This document shows, in pieces, positions 32,864-41,384 of a stretch of DNA of 64,000 nt. This DNA comes from Agromyces hippuratus (GTDB lineage: Bacteria > Actinomycetota > Actinomycetes > Actinomycetales > Microbacteriaceae): assembly GCF_013410355.1 (NCBI RefSeq), contig NZ_JACCFI010000001.1:2728001-2792000 (forward strand), in the 5' to 3' direction. Both the position numbers and the translations under genes were made by a program. Position 1 is the stretch's first letter. The number at the start of each line of letters is the position of its first letter. The notes under the pieces are model-generated. The model worked only from the letters and a program-made list of their open reading frames with translations, was not told where the DNA came from and did not search any database.

Positions 32864-34999
32864 TCACTCGCCGCTCGGGTGCGCTCCCGCCGCATCGACG
32901 ACCCACGCGTAGGCGAAGGCGCGCTCGCGCCAGGCCGAGTACCGGCCCGAGACGCCGCCGTGCCCGGCCGCCATCTCGATCTTCAGCAGCGGGTCGGCGC
33001 CGACGTCGCGCAGCTTCGCGACCCACTTCGCCGGTTCGACGTAGAGCACGCGGGTGTCGTTCAGCGACGTCACGGCGAGGATCGGCGGGTAGTGGTTGAC
33101 GTGCACGTTCTCGATGGGGGAGTACGACTTCATGTAGGAGTAGACCTCGTCGTCGTCGAGCGGGTTGCCCCACTCGTCCCACTCGATGACCGTGAGCGGC
33201 AGCGACGGATCGAGGATCGAGGTCAGCGGGTCGACGAACGGCACCTCGGCGAGGAAGCCCGAGAAGTACTTCGGCGCGAGGTTCGCGACGGCGCCGATCA
33301 GGAGCCCGCCGGCGCTGCCGCCCTGCGCGACGAGCCGGTCGGGCGCCGTGATGTCCTCGTCGATGAGGTGCCGGGCGACCGCCGCGAAGTCGGTGAAGGT
33401 GTTGCGCTTCTCGAGCTTCTTGCCGTGCTCGTACCAGAGTCGCCCCATCTCGCCGCCGCCGCGCACGTGCGCCACGGCGAAGATCATGCCGCGGTCGAGC
33501 AGCGACAGGCGGGGGATGCCGAAGCCGGGGTCGATCGAGTGCTCGTAGGAGCCGTAGCCGTAGAGCAGGGTCGGGGCGGGCGTGCCGAGGTCGACGAGGT
33601 CGTGCCGGTAGACGAGCGAGACCGGGATGCGCGTGCCGTCGTCGGCCGTCGCCCACTCGCGCCGCTGCGCGTAGCGGGTCGCGTCGTAGTCGCCGAGCAC
33701 GGCCTGGCGCTTGCGGAGCCGCCGCTCGCCGGTCGCGACGACGACGTCGTACACGGTCGACGGCGTCACGAAGCTCGTGTACCCGATGCGCAGCGTCGGC
33801 TGCGCCCAGTCGGGGTTGCCCGAGAGGCCGACCGAGAAGAGCGTCTCGTCGAAGGCGAGCTCGTGCAGGGTGTCGTCAGGCGTGGCATCCGCGGGCAGGC
33901 CCGCTGCCGGCACCTTCGCGACGGCGACGCGCGGCAGGCCCTCGCGGCGGTACTCGACGGCGACGAAGTCGCGGAACGCGTCGACGCCCTCGAGGCGCAC
34001 GGCCGGGTCGTGCGGCAGCAGCACGCGACGGTCGCCCTGCGGGTCGGATGCCGCGACGCTCACGAGCTCGAAGTTCACGGCATCGTCGTTGTGCACGATG
34101 AGCAGGCGGTCCTTGCCCCCGGCGACGACGTGCTCGACGTCGTACTCGACACCGTCCTTTCGGGGCCAGACGACGGAGAACTCGCCGGTCGGCTCGGCGG
34201 CGTCGAGCAGCCAGGTCTCGCTCGTGACGTTGGAGCCGGCCTCGATCACGAGGAACCTGCGGCTGCGCGTCACGCCGACGCCGAGCCAGAAGCGCTCGTC
34301 GGGCTCGGTGAAGACCGAGACGTCGTCGGATGCCGCGGTGCCGATCTCGTGCCGCCAGATGGTGTCGGGCCGCCACGACTCGTCGACCGTCGCATAGAAC
34401 ACGTAGCGGCCGCTCGGGTCGAACGTCGCGCCGCTCGAGGTGCCCTCGATGACGTCGTCGTACTCGCGGCCCGAGCCGTCGAGCGAGCGCAGCCGGATCG
34501 TGTAGCGCTCGTCGCCCTCGAGGTCGGTGGCAAAGAGCAGGGTCGCGCCGTCGGCGGTGACGTCGAAGCTGCCGAGCGAGTAGAAGTCGTGGCCCTCGGC
34601 CTCGACGTTGTCGTCGAGCAGCACCTGTTCGCCGGGCAGCGGGGAGCCCGAGTCATCCGTCACCGGCGGTTCCCAGTCGTCGGGGCCGGTGGCCGGAACC
34701 CGGCAGTGGATGCCGTACTCGCGGCCCTCGACGGTGCGGGTGTAGTACCACCAGTCGCCCTCTCGGGTGGGCACGCTGAGGTCGGTCTCCTTGGTGCGGG
34801 TCGTGATCTCCTCGAAGATCTGCTCCTGCAGGATCGCGAGGTGCTCGGTTCTCGCCTTCGTGTAGGCATTCTCCTCGTGCAGGTGCGCGAGCACCTCGGG
34901 GTCGTCCTTGTCGCGCAGCCACTCGTAGTCGTCGACGACGACGTCGCCGTGGTGTACGCGTTCGATGGGTCGCTTGTCGGTCTTCGGCGGAGTCAGCAC
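32864..34999 (-). CDS. ptrB: Oligopeptidase B (S9A prolyl-oligopeptidase family)
   Basis: 711 residues, the normal length. The N-terminal 75 residues lead to a seven-bladed propeller, then an alpha/beta-hydrolase domain with QGGSAGG (nucleophile Ser562), Asp648 in SLNDTR and His680 in AAGHGG. The enzyme cuts short peptides after Lys or Arg; the acidic subsite region FLAEVPFVDPL is conserved. There is no signal peptide, so it is cytoplasmic. GTG 34999 lies six bases after TAGCGT with no Shine-Dalgarno site, another leaderless start. Confidence 0.92.
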   Translation of the reverse strand: MLTPPKTDKRPIERVHHGDVVVDDYEWLRDKDDPEVLAHLHEENAYTKARTEHLAILQEQIFEEITTRTKETDLSVPTREGDWWYYTRTVEGREYGIHCRVPATGPDDWEPPVTDDSGSPLPGEQVLLDDNVEAEGHDFYSLGSFDVTADGATLLFATDLEGDERYTIRLRSLDGSGREYDDVIEGTSSGATFDPSGRYVFYATVDESWRPDTIWRHEIGTAASDDVSVFTEPDERFWLGVGVTRSRRFLVIEAGSNVTSETWLLDAAEPTGEFSVVWPRKDGVEYDVEHVVAGGKDRLLIVHNDDAVNFELVSVAASDPQGDRRVLLPHDPAVRLEGVDAFRDFVAVEYRREGLPRVAVAKVPAAGLPADATPDDTLHELAFDETLFSVGLSGNPDWAQPTLRIGYTSFVTPSTVYDVVVATGERRLRKRQAVLGDYDATRYAQRREWATADDGTRIPVSLVYRHDLVDLGTPAPTLLYGYGSYEHSIDPGFGIPRLSLLDRGMIFAVAHVRGGGEMGRLWYEHGKKLEKRNTFTDFAAVARHLIDEDITAPDRLVAQGGSAGGLLIGAVANLAPKYFSGFLAEVPFVDPLTSILDPSLPLTVIEWDEWGNPLDDDEVYSYMKSYSPIENVHVNHYPPILAVTSLNDTRVLYVEPAKWVAKLRDVGADPLLKIEMAAGHGGVSGRYSAWRERAFAYAWVVDAAGAHPSGE

Positions 35000-35104
35000 G
35001 CTCCCACGCTACGCCCCCGTGGCTGACCGGTGTCGTCCGTCCGCGAAAACCGTGTTCAGCATGGGAATCGAGTGTGACGATCCGAGTTCGCGAGTCCGCC
35101 CGAG

Positions 35105-35123
35105 TTAGGTTAGCCTTGGCTCA
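35105..35123. promoter_or_regulatory. DtxR/IdeR-like iron box of the efe operon
   Basis: The 19-bp site begins TTAGGTTAGCCT and matches the consensus iron box at 14 of 19 positions by my count, with the left half perfect. A TAGCCT -10-like hexamer lies within it, and efeU starts 29 bases further on. Iron-bound DtxR/IdeR should repress here. Confidence 0.78.
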
Positions 35124-35152
35124 ATCCACTCCGTTCTATCCAGGAGACGCGC

Positions 35153-36025
35153 GTGCTCGCCAACTACCTGATCGGCCTCCGCGAAGGCCTCGAGGCAGGG
35201 CTCATCGTCGGCATCCTCGTCGCGTACCTCGGCAAGATCGGCCGTCGCGACCTGTTCGGCCGGCTCTGGTTCGGCATCGGCATCGCGGTCGCGGTGTCGC
35301 TCGGCGTCGGCGCGCTGCTCACCTGGGGTCCGTACGCGATGACCTTCCAGGCGCAGGAAGTGCTCGGCGGCGCGCTCTCGCTCGTCGCCGTCGCGCTCGT
35401 GACCTGGATGATCTTCTGGATGGGCACGCACGGCGCGGGTCTCTCGAAGGAGCTGCGCGGCCAGGTCGACGCCGCCGTCGACCGTTCCTGGTTCGCCATC
35501 GTGCTGCTCGGCGCACTCGCGGTCGGCCGAGAGGGCATCGAGACGGCCCTCTTCGTCTGGGCGAACGTGTCGGGCGGCAACGATCCGGTGCTCGGCACCG
35601 TCGGCGCCCTGCTCGGCATCGTCACCGCGATCGTCATCTCGTGGGGCATCTCGCGCGGACTCGTGCGCATCAACCTCTCGAAGTTCTTCACCTGGACCGG
35701 ACTCTTCCTCATCCTCGTCGCCGCCGGCGTGCTCGTGTACGGCATCGGCGACCTGCAGGAGGCCTCGGTCATCCCGGGCTGGGGCACGCACGCGTTCAGC
35801 CTCGTCGAGCTCGTGCCGCCGGGCAGCTGGTACGGCACGCTCCTCGCCGGCATCTTCAACTTCACCCCCGAGCCGACCTGGGCGCAGGTCATCGGGTGGG
35901 TCCTCTACGTCGCCGTCACGACGACGCTCTACCTCGGCATGCTGCACCGGCGTCGCCGCCCGGCGCCCGCGCCCGCGGCCGCCGCCACCGCTGCACCGAC
36001 GACCGCGCCCGCCGCGGCGAACTGA
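35153..36025 (+). CDS. efeU: Iron permease, FTR1 family
   Basis: 290 residues, seven membrane helices. REGLEAG in helix 1 and REGIETA in helix 4 are the two REXXE iron-ligand motifs of FTR1/EfeU. It moves iron across the cytoplasmic membrane together with EfeO and EfeB. GTG 35153 follows CAGGAGA. The C-terminal 35 residues are a disordered Ala/Pro/Thr tail after HRRRRP, longer than in the E. coli protein. It is the first gene of a three-gene operon behind an iron box. Confidence 0.93.
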   Translation: MLANYLIGLREGLEAGLIVGILVAYLGKIGRRDLFGRLWFGIGIAVAVSLGVGALLTWGPYAMTFQAQEVLGGALSLVAVALVTWMIFWMGTHGAGLSKELRGQVDAAVDRSWFAIVLLGALAVGREGIETALFVWANVSGGNDPVLGTVGALLGIVTAIVISWGISRGLVRINLSKFFTWTGLFLILVAAGVLVYGIGDLQEASVIPGWGTHAFSLVELVPPGSWYGTLLAGIFNFTPEPTWAQVIGWVLYVAVTTTLYLGMLHRRRRPAPAPAAAATAAPTTAPAAAN

Positions 36026-36037
36026 CCTCCGATCACC

Positions 36038-36080
36038 ACGCCTCACCCGCCGCACGCCTCACCCGCCGCACGCCTCACCC
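36038..36080. repeat. Tandem 16-bp repeats between efeU and efeO
   Basis: The unit ACGCCTCACCCGCCGC occurs at 36038 and 36054, with a partial third copy at 36070-36080. It fills most of the short gap between the two iron-uptake genes. Confidence 0.85.
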
Positions 36081-36103
36081 CCACCTCGAATCCAGGAGCA
36101 TCC

Positions 36104-37309
36104 ATGACCCGACGCGCCCTCGCGGCATCCGCTGCCGTGACCGCACTTGCGCTCGCCCTCACCGGCTGCGTCGCGAAAGCCGATCTCGCCTCGGCGATCG
36201 CCGTCGACATCACCGATGACGGATGCTCCGTGGCCGCCGCCACCGCGCCCGCCGGCGCTGTGACGTTCGCGCTCGCCAACAACGGCACCGACGTGAACGA
36301 GTTCGAGATCCTCGCCGACGACCAGCTGCGCATCGTGGGCGAGAAGGAGAACGTCACCCCCGGGCAGGAGGTCGACTTCACCGCGCAGCTCGAGCCGGGC
36401 ACCTACTACACGGCCTGCAAGTTCCAGCAGGTCGGCGCCCCGATCGGCCTCGCCGAGTTCACCGTCACGGGCGAGGCCTCGGCCGTGTCAGCCGACGAGC
36501 AGGCGCTCTCCGACCAGGCCGTCACCGAGTACCTCGCGTACGTGCGCTCGCAGGCTGCAGAGCTGCTGCCGCTCGTCGGGGCGTTCGCCGCTGCCTACGC
36601 GGCCGGCGACGACGAGACCGCCCGCTCGCTCTTCGCCGCGACCCGCGTGCCGTACGAGCGCATCGAGCCCACCGCCGAGGCGTTCGGCGACCTCGATCCG
36701 AAGATCGACTTCCGCGAGGTCGACGCCGTCGCCGACGGCCTCGAGTGGACCGGCTTCCACCGCATCGAGAAGGACCTCTGGCCGCCGGCCGCGGGCGACC
36801 TCAACTCCGATGGTCAAGACGCGCTGAAGGACTGGGCGCCGTCGACGCCCGCCGAGCGCCAGGCCTACGCCGACGGCCTCGTCGCGGATGTCACCGAGCT
36901 GCACGACCTCGTGACCGCCGACGACTTCACCGTCTCGCTCGACGCCATCTCGAACGGCGCGATCGCACTGCTCGACGAGGTCGCGGCCGGCAAGATCACG
37001 GGTGAAGAGGACTGGTGGTCGGGCACCGACCTCTCGGACTTCGCCGCGAACGTGCAGGGTGCCGGCGTCGCCTTCGGCGCGGTGCGGGCGCTCGCCGAGT
37101 CGAAGGGCGACGAGGGCACGGCGCTCGCCGCCGAGATCGACGAGCAGTTCACCGCCCTCGAGGCCGCCCTCGCCGAGTACGGCTCCCTCGAGTCGGGCTT
37201 CGTCGACTACGCGACGCTGACCGATGCCGACAAGAAGGCGCTCAGCGACCAGGTCAACGCGCTCGCCGAGCCGCTCTCGCAGCTGACCGCCACGGTGCTC
37301 GGGGTCTGA
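36104..37309 (+). CDS. efeO: Iron-uptake lipoprotein EfeO (cupredoxin plus imelysin/M75 domain)
   Basis: 401 residues. The signal peptide ends in LALTGC, lipidated at Cys22. The first 120 residues are the cupredoxin-like domain (PAGAVTFALANNGTDVNEFE), and the rest is the helical M75 (imelysin) domain with the HxxE iron motif in GFHRIEKDLW. It binds periplasm-side iron and passes it to EfeU. A CCAGGAG site lies seven bases before the ATG. Its stop codon overlaps the efeB start. Confidence 0.93.
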   Translation: MTRRALAASAAVTALALALTGCVAKADLASAIAVDITDDGCSVAAATAPAGAVTFALANNGTDVNEFEILADDQLRIVGEKENVTPGQEVDFTAQLEPGTYYTACKFQQVGAPIGLAEFTVTGEASAVSADEQALSDQAVTEYLAYVRSQAAELLPLVGAFAAAYAAGDDETARSLFAATRVPYERIEPTAEAFGDLDPKIDFREVDAVADGLEWTGFHRIEKDLWPPAAGDLNSDGQDALKDWAPSTPAERQAYADGLVADVTELHDLVTADDFTVSLDAISNGAIALLDEVAAGKITGEEDWWSGTDLSDFAANVQGAGVAFGAVRALAESKGDEGTALAAEIDEQFTALEAALAEYGSLESGFVDYATLTDADKKALSDQVNALAEPLSQLTATVLGV

Positions 37310-38679
37310 TGAGCGACTCCCGTTCCGCGACCGGTGACGCGCAGGGCGTGCCACCGGCCGAGGTGCGCCCCGACGCCGACGCGACCGGGGTCGACGCCGA
37401 CTCGGCTGCCGCGTCCGGCGTCAGCCGTCGCCAACTGTTCGGCTTCCTCGGCGCCGGCGCGGCCGGCGCGGTCGTCGGCGCTGCGGCGGGGGCCGGCGTC
37501 GCGGTCGCGGCAACGACCGGCGGGGCGGGAGCGGCGAGCCCCGCGGCATCCGTCTACCCGTTCTTCGGAGCGCACCAGGCCGGCATCGTCACCCCCGCGC
37601 AGGACCGGCTGCACTTCGCCGCGTTCGACGTCGACGACACCCTCGACCGCGACGGGCTGATCGCACTGCTCACGGAGTGGACGGATGCCGCGGCTCGCCT
37701 CAGCCAGGGCCTCGAGGTCGTCGAGGGCGGTGCAGTGGGCGGCTCCGACTACGCGCCGCCGGTCGACACCGGCGAGGCGCTCGGCCTGCCCGCGAGCGGA
37801 CTCACGATCACCTTCGGATTCGGTCCGGGGCTCTTCGCCGACGCGTCGGGAGTCGACCGCTTCGGCCTCGCCGCCCGGCGTCCGGCGACGCTCGCGCCGC
37901 TGCCGCGGTTCCAGGGCGACGCGCTCGTGCCCGAGATCTCGGGCGGCGACCTCTGCATCCAGGCGTGCGCCGACGACCCGCAGGTCGCCGTGCACGCGAT
38001 CCGCAACCTCAGCCGCATCGCCTTCGGGCGGGCGAGCCTGCGCTGGTCGCAGCTCGGATTCGGCCGCACCTCGTCGACGTCGACGACCCAGACGACCCCT
38101 CGCAACCTCTTCGGCTTCAAGGACGGCACCGCGAACGTCAAGGCCGAGGAGACGGCGACCGTCGACGACCAGGTCTGGGTGCAGGCATCCGACGAGCCGG
38201 CCTGGCTCGCCGGGGGGTCGTACCTCGTCGCGCGTCGCATCCGCATGATCATCGAGAACTGGGACCGCGTGCAGCTCGGCGAGCAGGAGATGCTCGTCGG
38301 GCGGTCGAAGGGTGAGGGCGCTCCGCTCTCGGGCGGCACCGAGTTCACCGAGCCCGACTTCGAGAAGACCGGCGCGACCGATGCGCCGCTCATCGACACC
38401 AATGCGCATGTGCGCCTCGCGCACCCGACGACGAACGGCGGCGCTCGTATGCTCCGGCGGGGATACAACTTCGTCGACGGCAACGACTCGCTCGGCCGGC
38501 TCGATGCCGGGCTCTTCTTCCTGTCGTTCCAGCGTTCGCCGCAGCAGTTCATCGACGTGCAGACGAGCCTCGCGAGCGACGGGCTGAACGAGTACCTGAA
38601 GCACGTGGGGTCGGCGATCTTCGCGGTGCCCGGCGGGGTCGCCGAAGGGGAGTTCGTGGGGCAGGCGCTCTTCGACTGA
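37309..38679 (+). CDS. efeB: Deferrochelatase/DyP-type peroxidase EfeB, Tat-exported
   Basis: 456 residues. The twin-arginine signal SRRQLFGFLG at about residue 40 is preceded by an unusually long, acidic N-terminal stretch. The DyP fold shows GFKDGT (catalytic Asp), and LAHPTTNGGARMLRRG contains the heme-ligand His and distal Arg. The enzyme oxidises ferrous iron for EfeO/EfeU or removes iron from heme. The ATG overlaps the efeO stop by one base, so translation is coupled. Confidence 0.93.
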   Translation: MSDSRSATGDAQGVPPAEVRPDADATGVDADSAAASGVSRRQLFGFLGAGAAGAVVGAAAGAGVAVAATTGGAGAASPAASVYPFFGAHQAGIVTPAQDRLHFAAFDVDDTLDRDGLIALLTEWTDAAARLSQGLEVVEGGAVGGSDYAPPVDTGEALGLPASGLTITFGFGPGLFADASGVDRFGLAARRPATLAPLPRFQGDALVPEISGGDLCIQACADDPQVAVHAIRNLSRIAFGRASLRWSQLGFGRTSSTSTTQTTPRNLFGFKDGTANVKAEETATVDDQVWVQASDEPAWLAGGSYLVARRIRMIIENWDRVQLGEQEMLVGRSKGEGAPLSGGTEFTEPDFEKTGATDAPLIDTNAHVRLAHPTTNGGARMLRRGYNFVDGNDSLGRLDAGLFFLSFQRSPQQFIDVQTSLASDGLNEYLKHVGSAIFAVPGGVAEGEFVGQALFD

Positions 38680-38719
38680 CGCGCCGGCGCGAGACGAGCC
38701 GGATCGAGTCGAGGCGACC

Positions 38720-39124
38720 TCAGTCGCCGACCTTCACGAGCCAGCGCCCGCCGCCCTGGTCGATGAGCACCCCGCTGACCCGGACTCCGTCATCGCGCTC
38801 GGCCGTGAAGGCGATCGGTGGCAGACCGCCCCCCGTCACGCTCATCCCCGCTTCGAAGGTGGGCGAGAGGTAACCGAGCTCCTCGAGCGCCCGCTCACGG
38901 GCCTGCGTGTCCCAGATGCCCGAGAGCACCCACGCCATGGCGCCCGCGGTGAGCGCCGAGACGAGGAAGATCACGAACCCGAGCTCGCGCATCGGCTTCG
39001 AGCGGCGACGGGTGCCGATGAACGAGAGCACGACGCCCGCGAGGAGCGCGACGAGCGGGATCGCGATCGGCCAGGGGCTCCACGGTGCGATCGTGACGAC
39101 CACGTCCTCGGCCGCCAGGATCAT
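38720..39124 (-). CDS. Small membrane protein with two helices and an extracytoplasmic domain
   Basis: 134 residues, no known family. Two hydrophobic helices at about 15-35 and 50-68 are separated by a basic loop (GTRRRSKP). A soluble 65-residue C-terminal part follows, with an ISVTGGGLPP-like start (here MSVTGGGLPPIAFTAE) and a beta-rich end. The ATG overlaps the stop of the LysM gene (ATGA), so the two are co-translated. By position it may assist the LysM lipoprotein in the cell envelope. The function is unknown. Confidence 0.68.
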   Translation of the reverse strand: MILAAEDVVVTIAPWSPWPIAIPLVALLAGVVLSFIGTRRRSKPMRELGFVIFLVSALTAGAMAWVLSGIWDTQARERALEELGYLSPTFEAGMSVTGGGLPPIAFTAERDDGVRVSGVLIDQGGGRWLVKVGD

Positions 39125-39597
39125 CCGGTCTTCGTCCAGTCGAGGTTGATGACGTCGCCGATGTAGACGTTCTCGCCGAAGTCGTGCACCTGCGGGTTCA
39201 TGCGCAGCAGTTGCTGCTGCGGCAGGTCGAAGCGCTGCGCGATGTCGAAGAAGCTGTCGCCCGAGACCACGACGTAACTGATCGGCATGCCCGTGCCGTC
39301 GAGCGACGGGGTGCCGTTGGCGCCGTCGCGCGCGCCGAGGTCGACCGCCGGACCGGGTTCGTAGACGGGTGCCGGCTCGTTCGGCACCGGCTCGGGAGCG
39401 GGCGCCGGGGCGGGTTCGACTGGCGCCGGCGTCGGAGTCGGGGTCGGCGTGGGGGTCGGTGTCGCGGTGACGGTCGCGACGATCGTGACCGGCGGAGGAG
39501 CCGGGGCGGCGACGCACCCGCTCAGCAACAGCACGCCCGATGTCGCGAGCACGCCCAACACGACCGGCGCCGCGCTTCCACCGAATGCTCGCCGCAC
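39121..39597 (-). CDS. LysM-domain lipoprotein
   Basis: 158 residues from GTG 39597, which follows GGAGG closely; an in-frame ATG at 39699 is possible but would put about 34 residues ahead of the signal peptide. The signal ends in LLLSGC (Cys28). Next come a TPTPTPTP tract and an Ala/Pro/Glu linker, and then one LysM domain (YVVVSGDSFFDIAQRFDL) that should bind peptidoglycan. The linker probably spans the wall. It is translationally coupled to the small membrane protein that follows. Confidence 0.83.
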   Translation of the reverse strand: MRRAFGGSAAPVVLGVLATSGVLLLSGCVAAPAPPPVTIVATVTATPTPTPTPTPTPAPVEPAPAPAPEPVPNEPAPVYEPGPAVDLGARDGANGTPSLDGTGMPISYVVVSGDSFFDIAQRFDLPQQQLLRMNPQVHDFGENVYIGDVINLDWTKTG

Positions 39598-39612
39598 CGG
39601 GCCTCCAACCGT

Positions 39613-39630
39613 AGGGTGGCGCGCCACCCT
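39613..39630. repeat. 18-bp perfect palindrome upstream of the LysM gene
   Basis: AGGGTGGCG meets its exact complement with no spacer, 16 bases ahead of GTG 39597. It could be an operator or a translation-blocking hairpin for that gene. Confidence 0.6.
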
Positions 39631-39708
39631 CGGCGCGCCGGTCGGTTCACCATATCCGTTGCCGCCCGATCGCAACAGGATCGCGCGCTCCGCGGCCACT
39701 CGTGGTGG

Positions 39709-39768
39709 TCGAGATGACAGAACCGGTCGGGTGCCGGGCGAGCGACCCGACGATTCCTGTCATCTCGA
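39709..39768 (-). terminator. Long imperfect hairpin overlapping the end of the MocR gene
   Basis: Arms 39709-39732 and 39745-39768 pair at 20 of 24 positions: twelve bp at the base, a small internal mismatch zone, and seven bp next to a 12-base loop. The MocR stop codon (39760-39762) lies inside the stem. No T-run follows. Confidence 0.6.
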
Positions 39769-41307
39769 TGGGGTGAATGACGAGTTGGGGGTGGCGGGCG
39801 CGGGCGCGGGTGCGGCGGTGAGGTCGAGGATGGCGCTGCGGATGCGCGCCAGCCCCTCGACGAGCCGGGTGTCGCTCGGCGCCGCGTAGCCGAAGACGAT
39901 GCCCGGTCGGCCGTCGCCCGGCACCGCCGAGTAGTCCGAGAGCGGCGCGACGGCCACTCCCTCGCTCGCGAGCCGGGTCACGAGGGCAGCGGATGCCGCG
40001 GCATCCGGCAGCTCGACGACCGCGTGCAGCCCGCCGTCGAGCGCGGAGAGGGTCGCTGCGGGCAGCCCGTCGAGCGCGGCGAGCACGAGCCCGCGGCGGT
40101 GGGCGTACTCGCGTCGCACGACTGCGATGTGCCGGCGCACGGCGCCGCTCGCGAGCAGCTCGGCGATCGCATGCTGCGCGACGCCGGGCACGGGGCAGGC
40201 CTCGTCGTCGCGGGAGGCGGCGATCGCCTCGCGCAGCTCGCGGTTCGCCGGCGGCAGCACGAGGTAGCCGAGCCGGATCCACGGCGTCAGCACCTTCGAG
40301 AAGCTGCCGACGAGCACGACTCGGCCGCCGTCGTCGAGCGAGGCGAGTGCCGGCAGCGGCGGCCCGAGGTGGCGGAACTCGCTGTCGTAGTCGTCCTCGA
40401 TCACGAGGCCGCCCGTCGTGCGAGCCCAGCCGATGAGGTCGAGGCGGGTCGAGACCGGCAGGCGTCCGCCGATCGGGTACTGGTGGCTCGGGGTCACGAG
40501 AACGGCGTCGGGCGGGCTCGGCAGACGCCGCAGGGCGCCGACGTCGAAGCCGTCGCGGTCGAGGGCGAGGGGTGCGGTGCGGGCGCCCCGCCGCGCGAAC
40601 AGGCGGCGCGCCGACGGGTAACCGGGGTGCTCGATCGCGATCACGGGAGGGCGCCCGGCGAGGTCCGCCAGCACGGATGCCACGAGCCCGAGCGCCTCGC
40701 TCGTGCCCGCGGTGACGACGACGTCGTCGGGTGAGCAGGCGAGCCCGCGCGCGTGCCGCAGATGGTCGGCGATCTCGACGCGCAGTCGCGGCACGCCGAA
40801 CGGCGGTGGCGAGTCCGCCGGGATCTCGGCCGTCGCGGCCCGTCGCCAGGCTGCTCGCCAGGCACGGGTGTCGAGGCGCGAGGTCGAGGGCCGGCCGGGC
40901 AGCAGGTTGATGCGCGGTTCCGCGGGAGCCGCGATCGCGGCGTGCCCGAGGGGCGGCGTCTCGGTCGACCCCGCTGGCGACGACCTCGCTGACGACGACC
41001 CCGCCGGCCCGGCCGACGGCATGGACGCCGCGGCATCCGCGGATCGATCGGGTCGGGGGCCGAGCTCGGCGACGCGGGTCGCCGCCCCCTGCCTCGTCTC
41101 GAGGTAGCCCTCGCCGACGAGCTGGTCGTACGCCGTGACGACCACGCTCCGCGAGATGCCGAGGGTGCTCGCGAGCGCCCTGGTCGACGGCACCGGGTCG
41201 CCGGGGCGGAGGCTGCCGCCGAGCACCCCCTGCCGCAGCCCGTCGACGAGCTGCGCGCCGATCGGCGTGGCGGAGCCGCGGTCGACGTCGACGATCGGGC
41301 CGTCCAT
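39760..41307 (-). CDS. MocR/PdxR-type regulator: GntR winged helix fused to an aminotransferase-like domain
   Basis: 515 residues. The N-terminal GntR domain has GDPVPSTRALASTLGISRSVV (recognition helix near residue 50), then an Ala/Ser/Pro linker of about 60 residues, then a fold-type I aminotransferase-like domain with IEDDYDSEFR and SFSKVLTPWIRLGY, where Lys338 should bind PLP. MocR proteins sense PLP and often control vitamin B6 genes; the divergent pyridoxamine-oxidase-like gene fits that. AGGAG precedes the ATG. The linker is long and Ser/Ala-rich, as is typical. Confidence 0.88.
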   Translation of the reverse strand: MDGPIVDVDRGSATPIGAQLVDGLRQGVLGGSLRPGDPVPSTRALASTLGISRSVVVTAYDQLVGEGYLETRQGAATRVAELGPRPDRSADAAASMPSAGPAGSSSARSSPAGSTETPPLGHAAIAAPAEPRINLLPGRPSTSRLDTRAWRAAWRRAATAEIPADSPPPFGVPRLRVEIADHLRHARGLACSPDDVVVTAGTSEALGLVASVLADLAGRPPVIAIEHPGYPSARRLFARRGARTAPLALDRDGFDVGALRRLPSPPDAVLVTPSHQYPIGGRLPVSTRLDLIGWARTTGGLVIEDDYDSEFRHLGPPLPALASLDDGGRVVLVGSFSKVLTPWIRLGYLVLPPANRELREAIAASRDDEACPVPGVAQHAIAELLASGAVRRHIAVVRREYAHRRGLVLAALDGLPAATLSALDGGLHAVVELPDAAASAALVTRLASEGVAVAPLSDYSAVPGDGRPGIVFGYAAPSDTRLVEGLARIRSAILDLTAAPAPAPATPNSSFTPSR

Positions 41308-41317
41308 GGCGCTCCTC

Positions 41318-41364
41318 ACTGGTCTGGTCTCAATTGCGAGAACTGGACTGCGAATGCGACCAGT
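41318..41364. promoter_or_regulatory. Divergent promoter region with candidate MocR operator
   Basis: ACTGGTC (41318-41324) and GACCAGT (41358-41364) form a 7-bp inverted repeat, and CTGGTC/CTGGAC recurs in direct orientation between them. The region separates the MocR gene from the PNPOx-like gene. TGTAAC at about 41364 may be the rightward -10 element. Confidence 0.55.
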
Positions 41365-41384
41365 GTAACGCCGAGACTCGAAGG

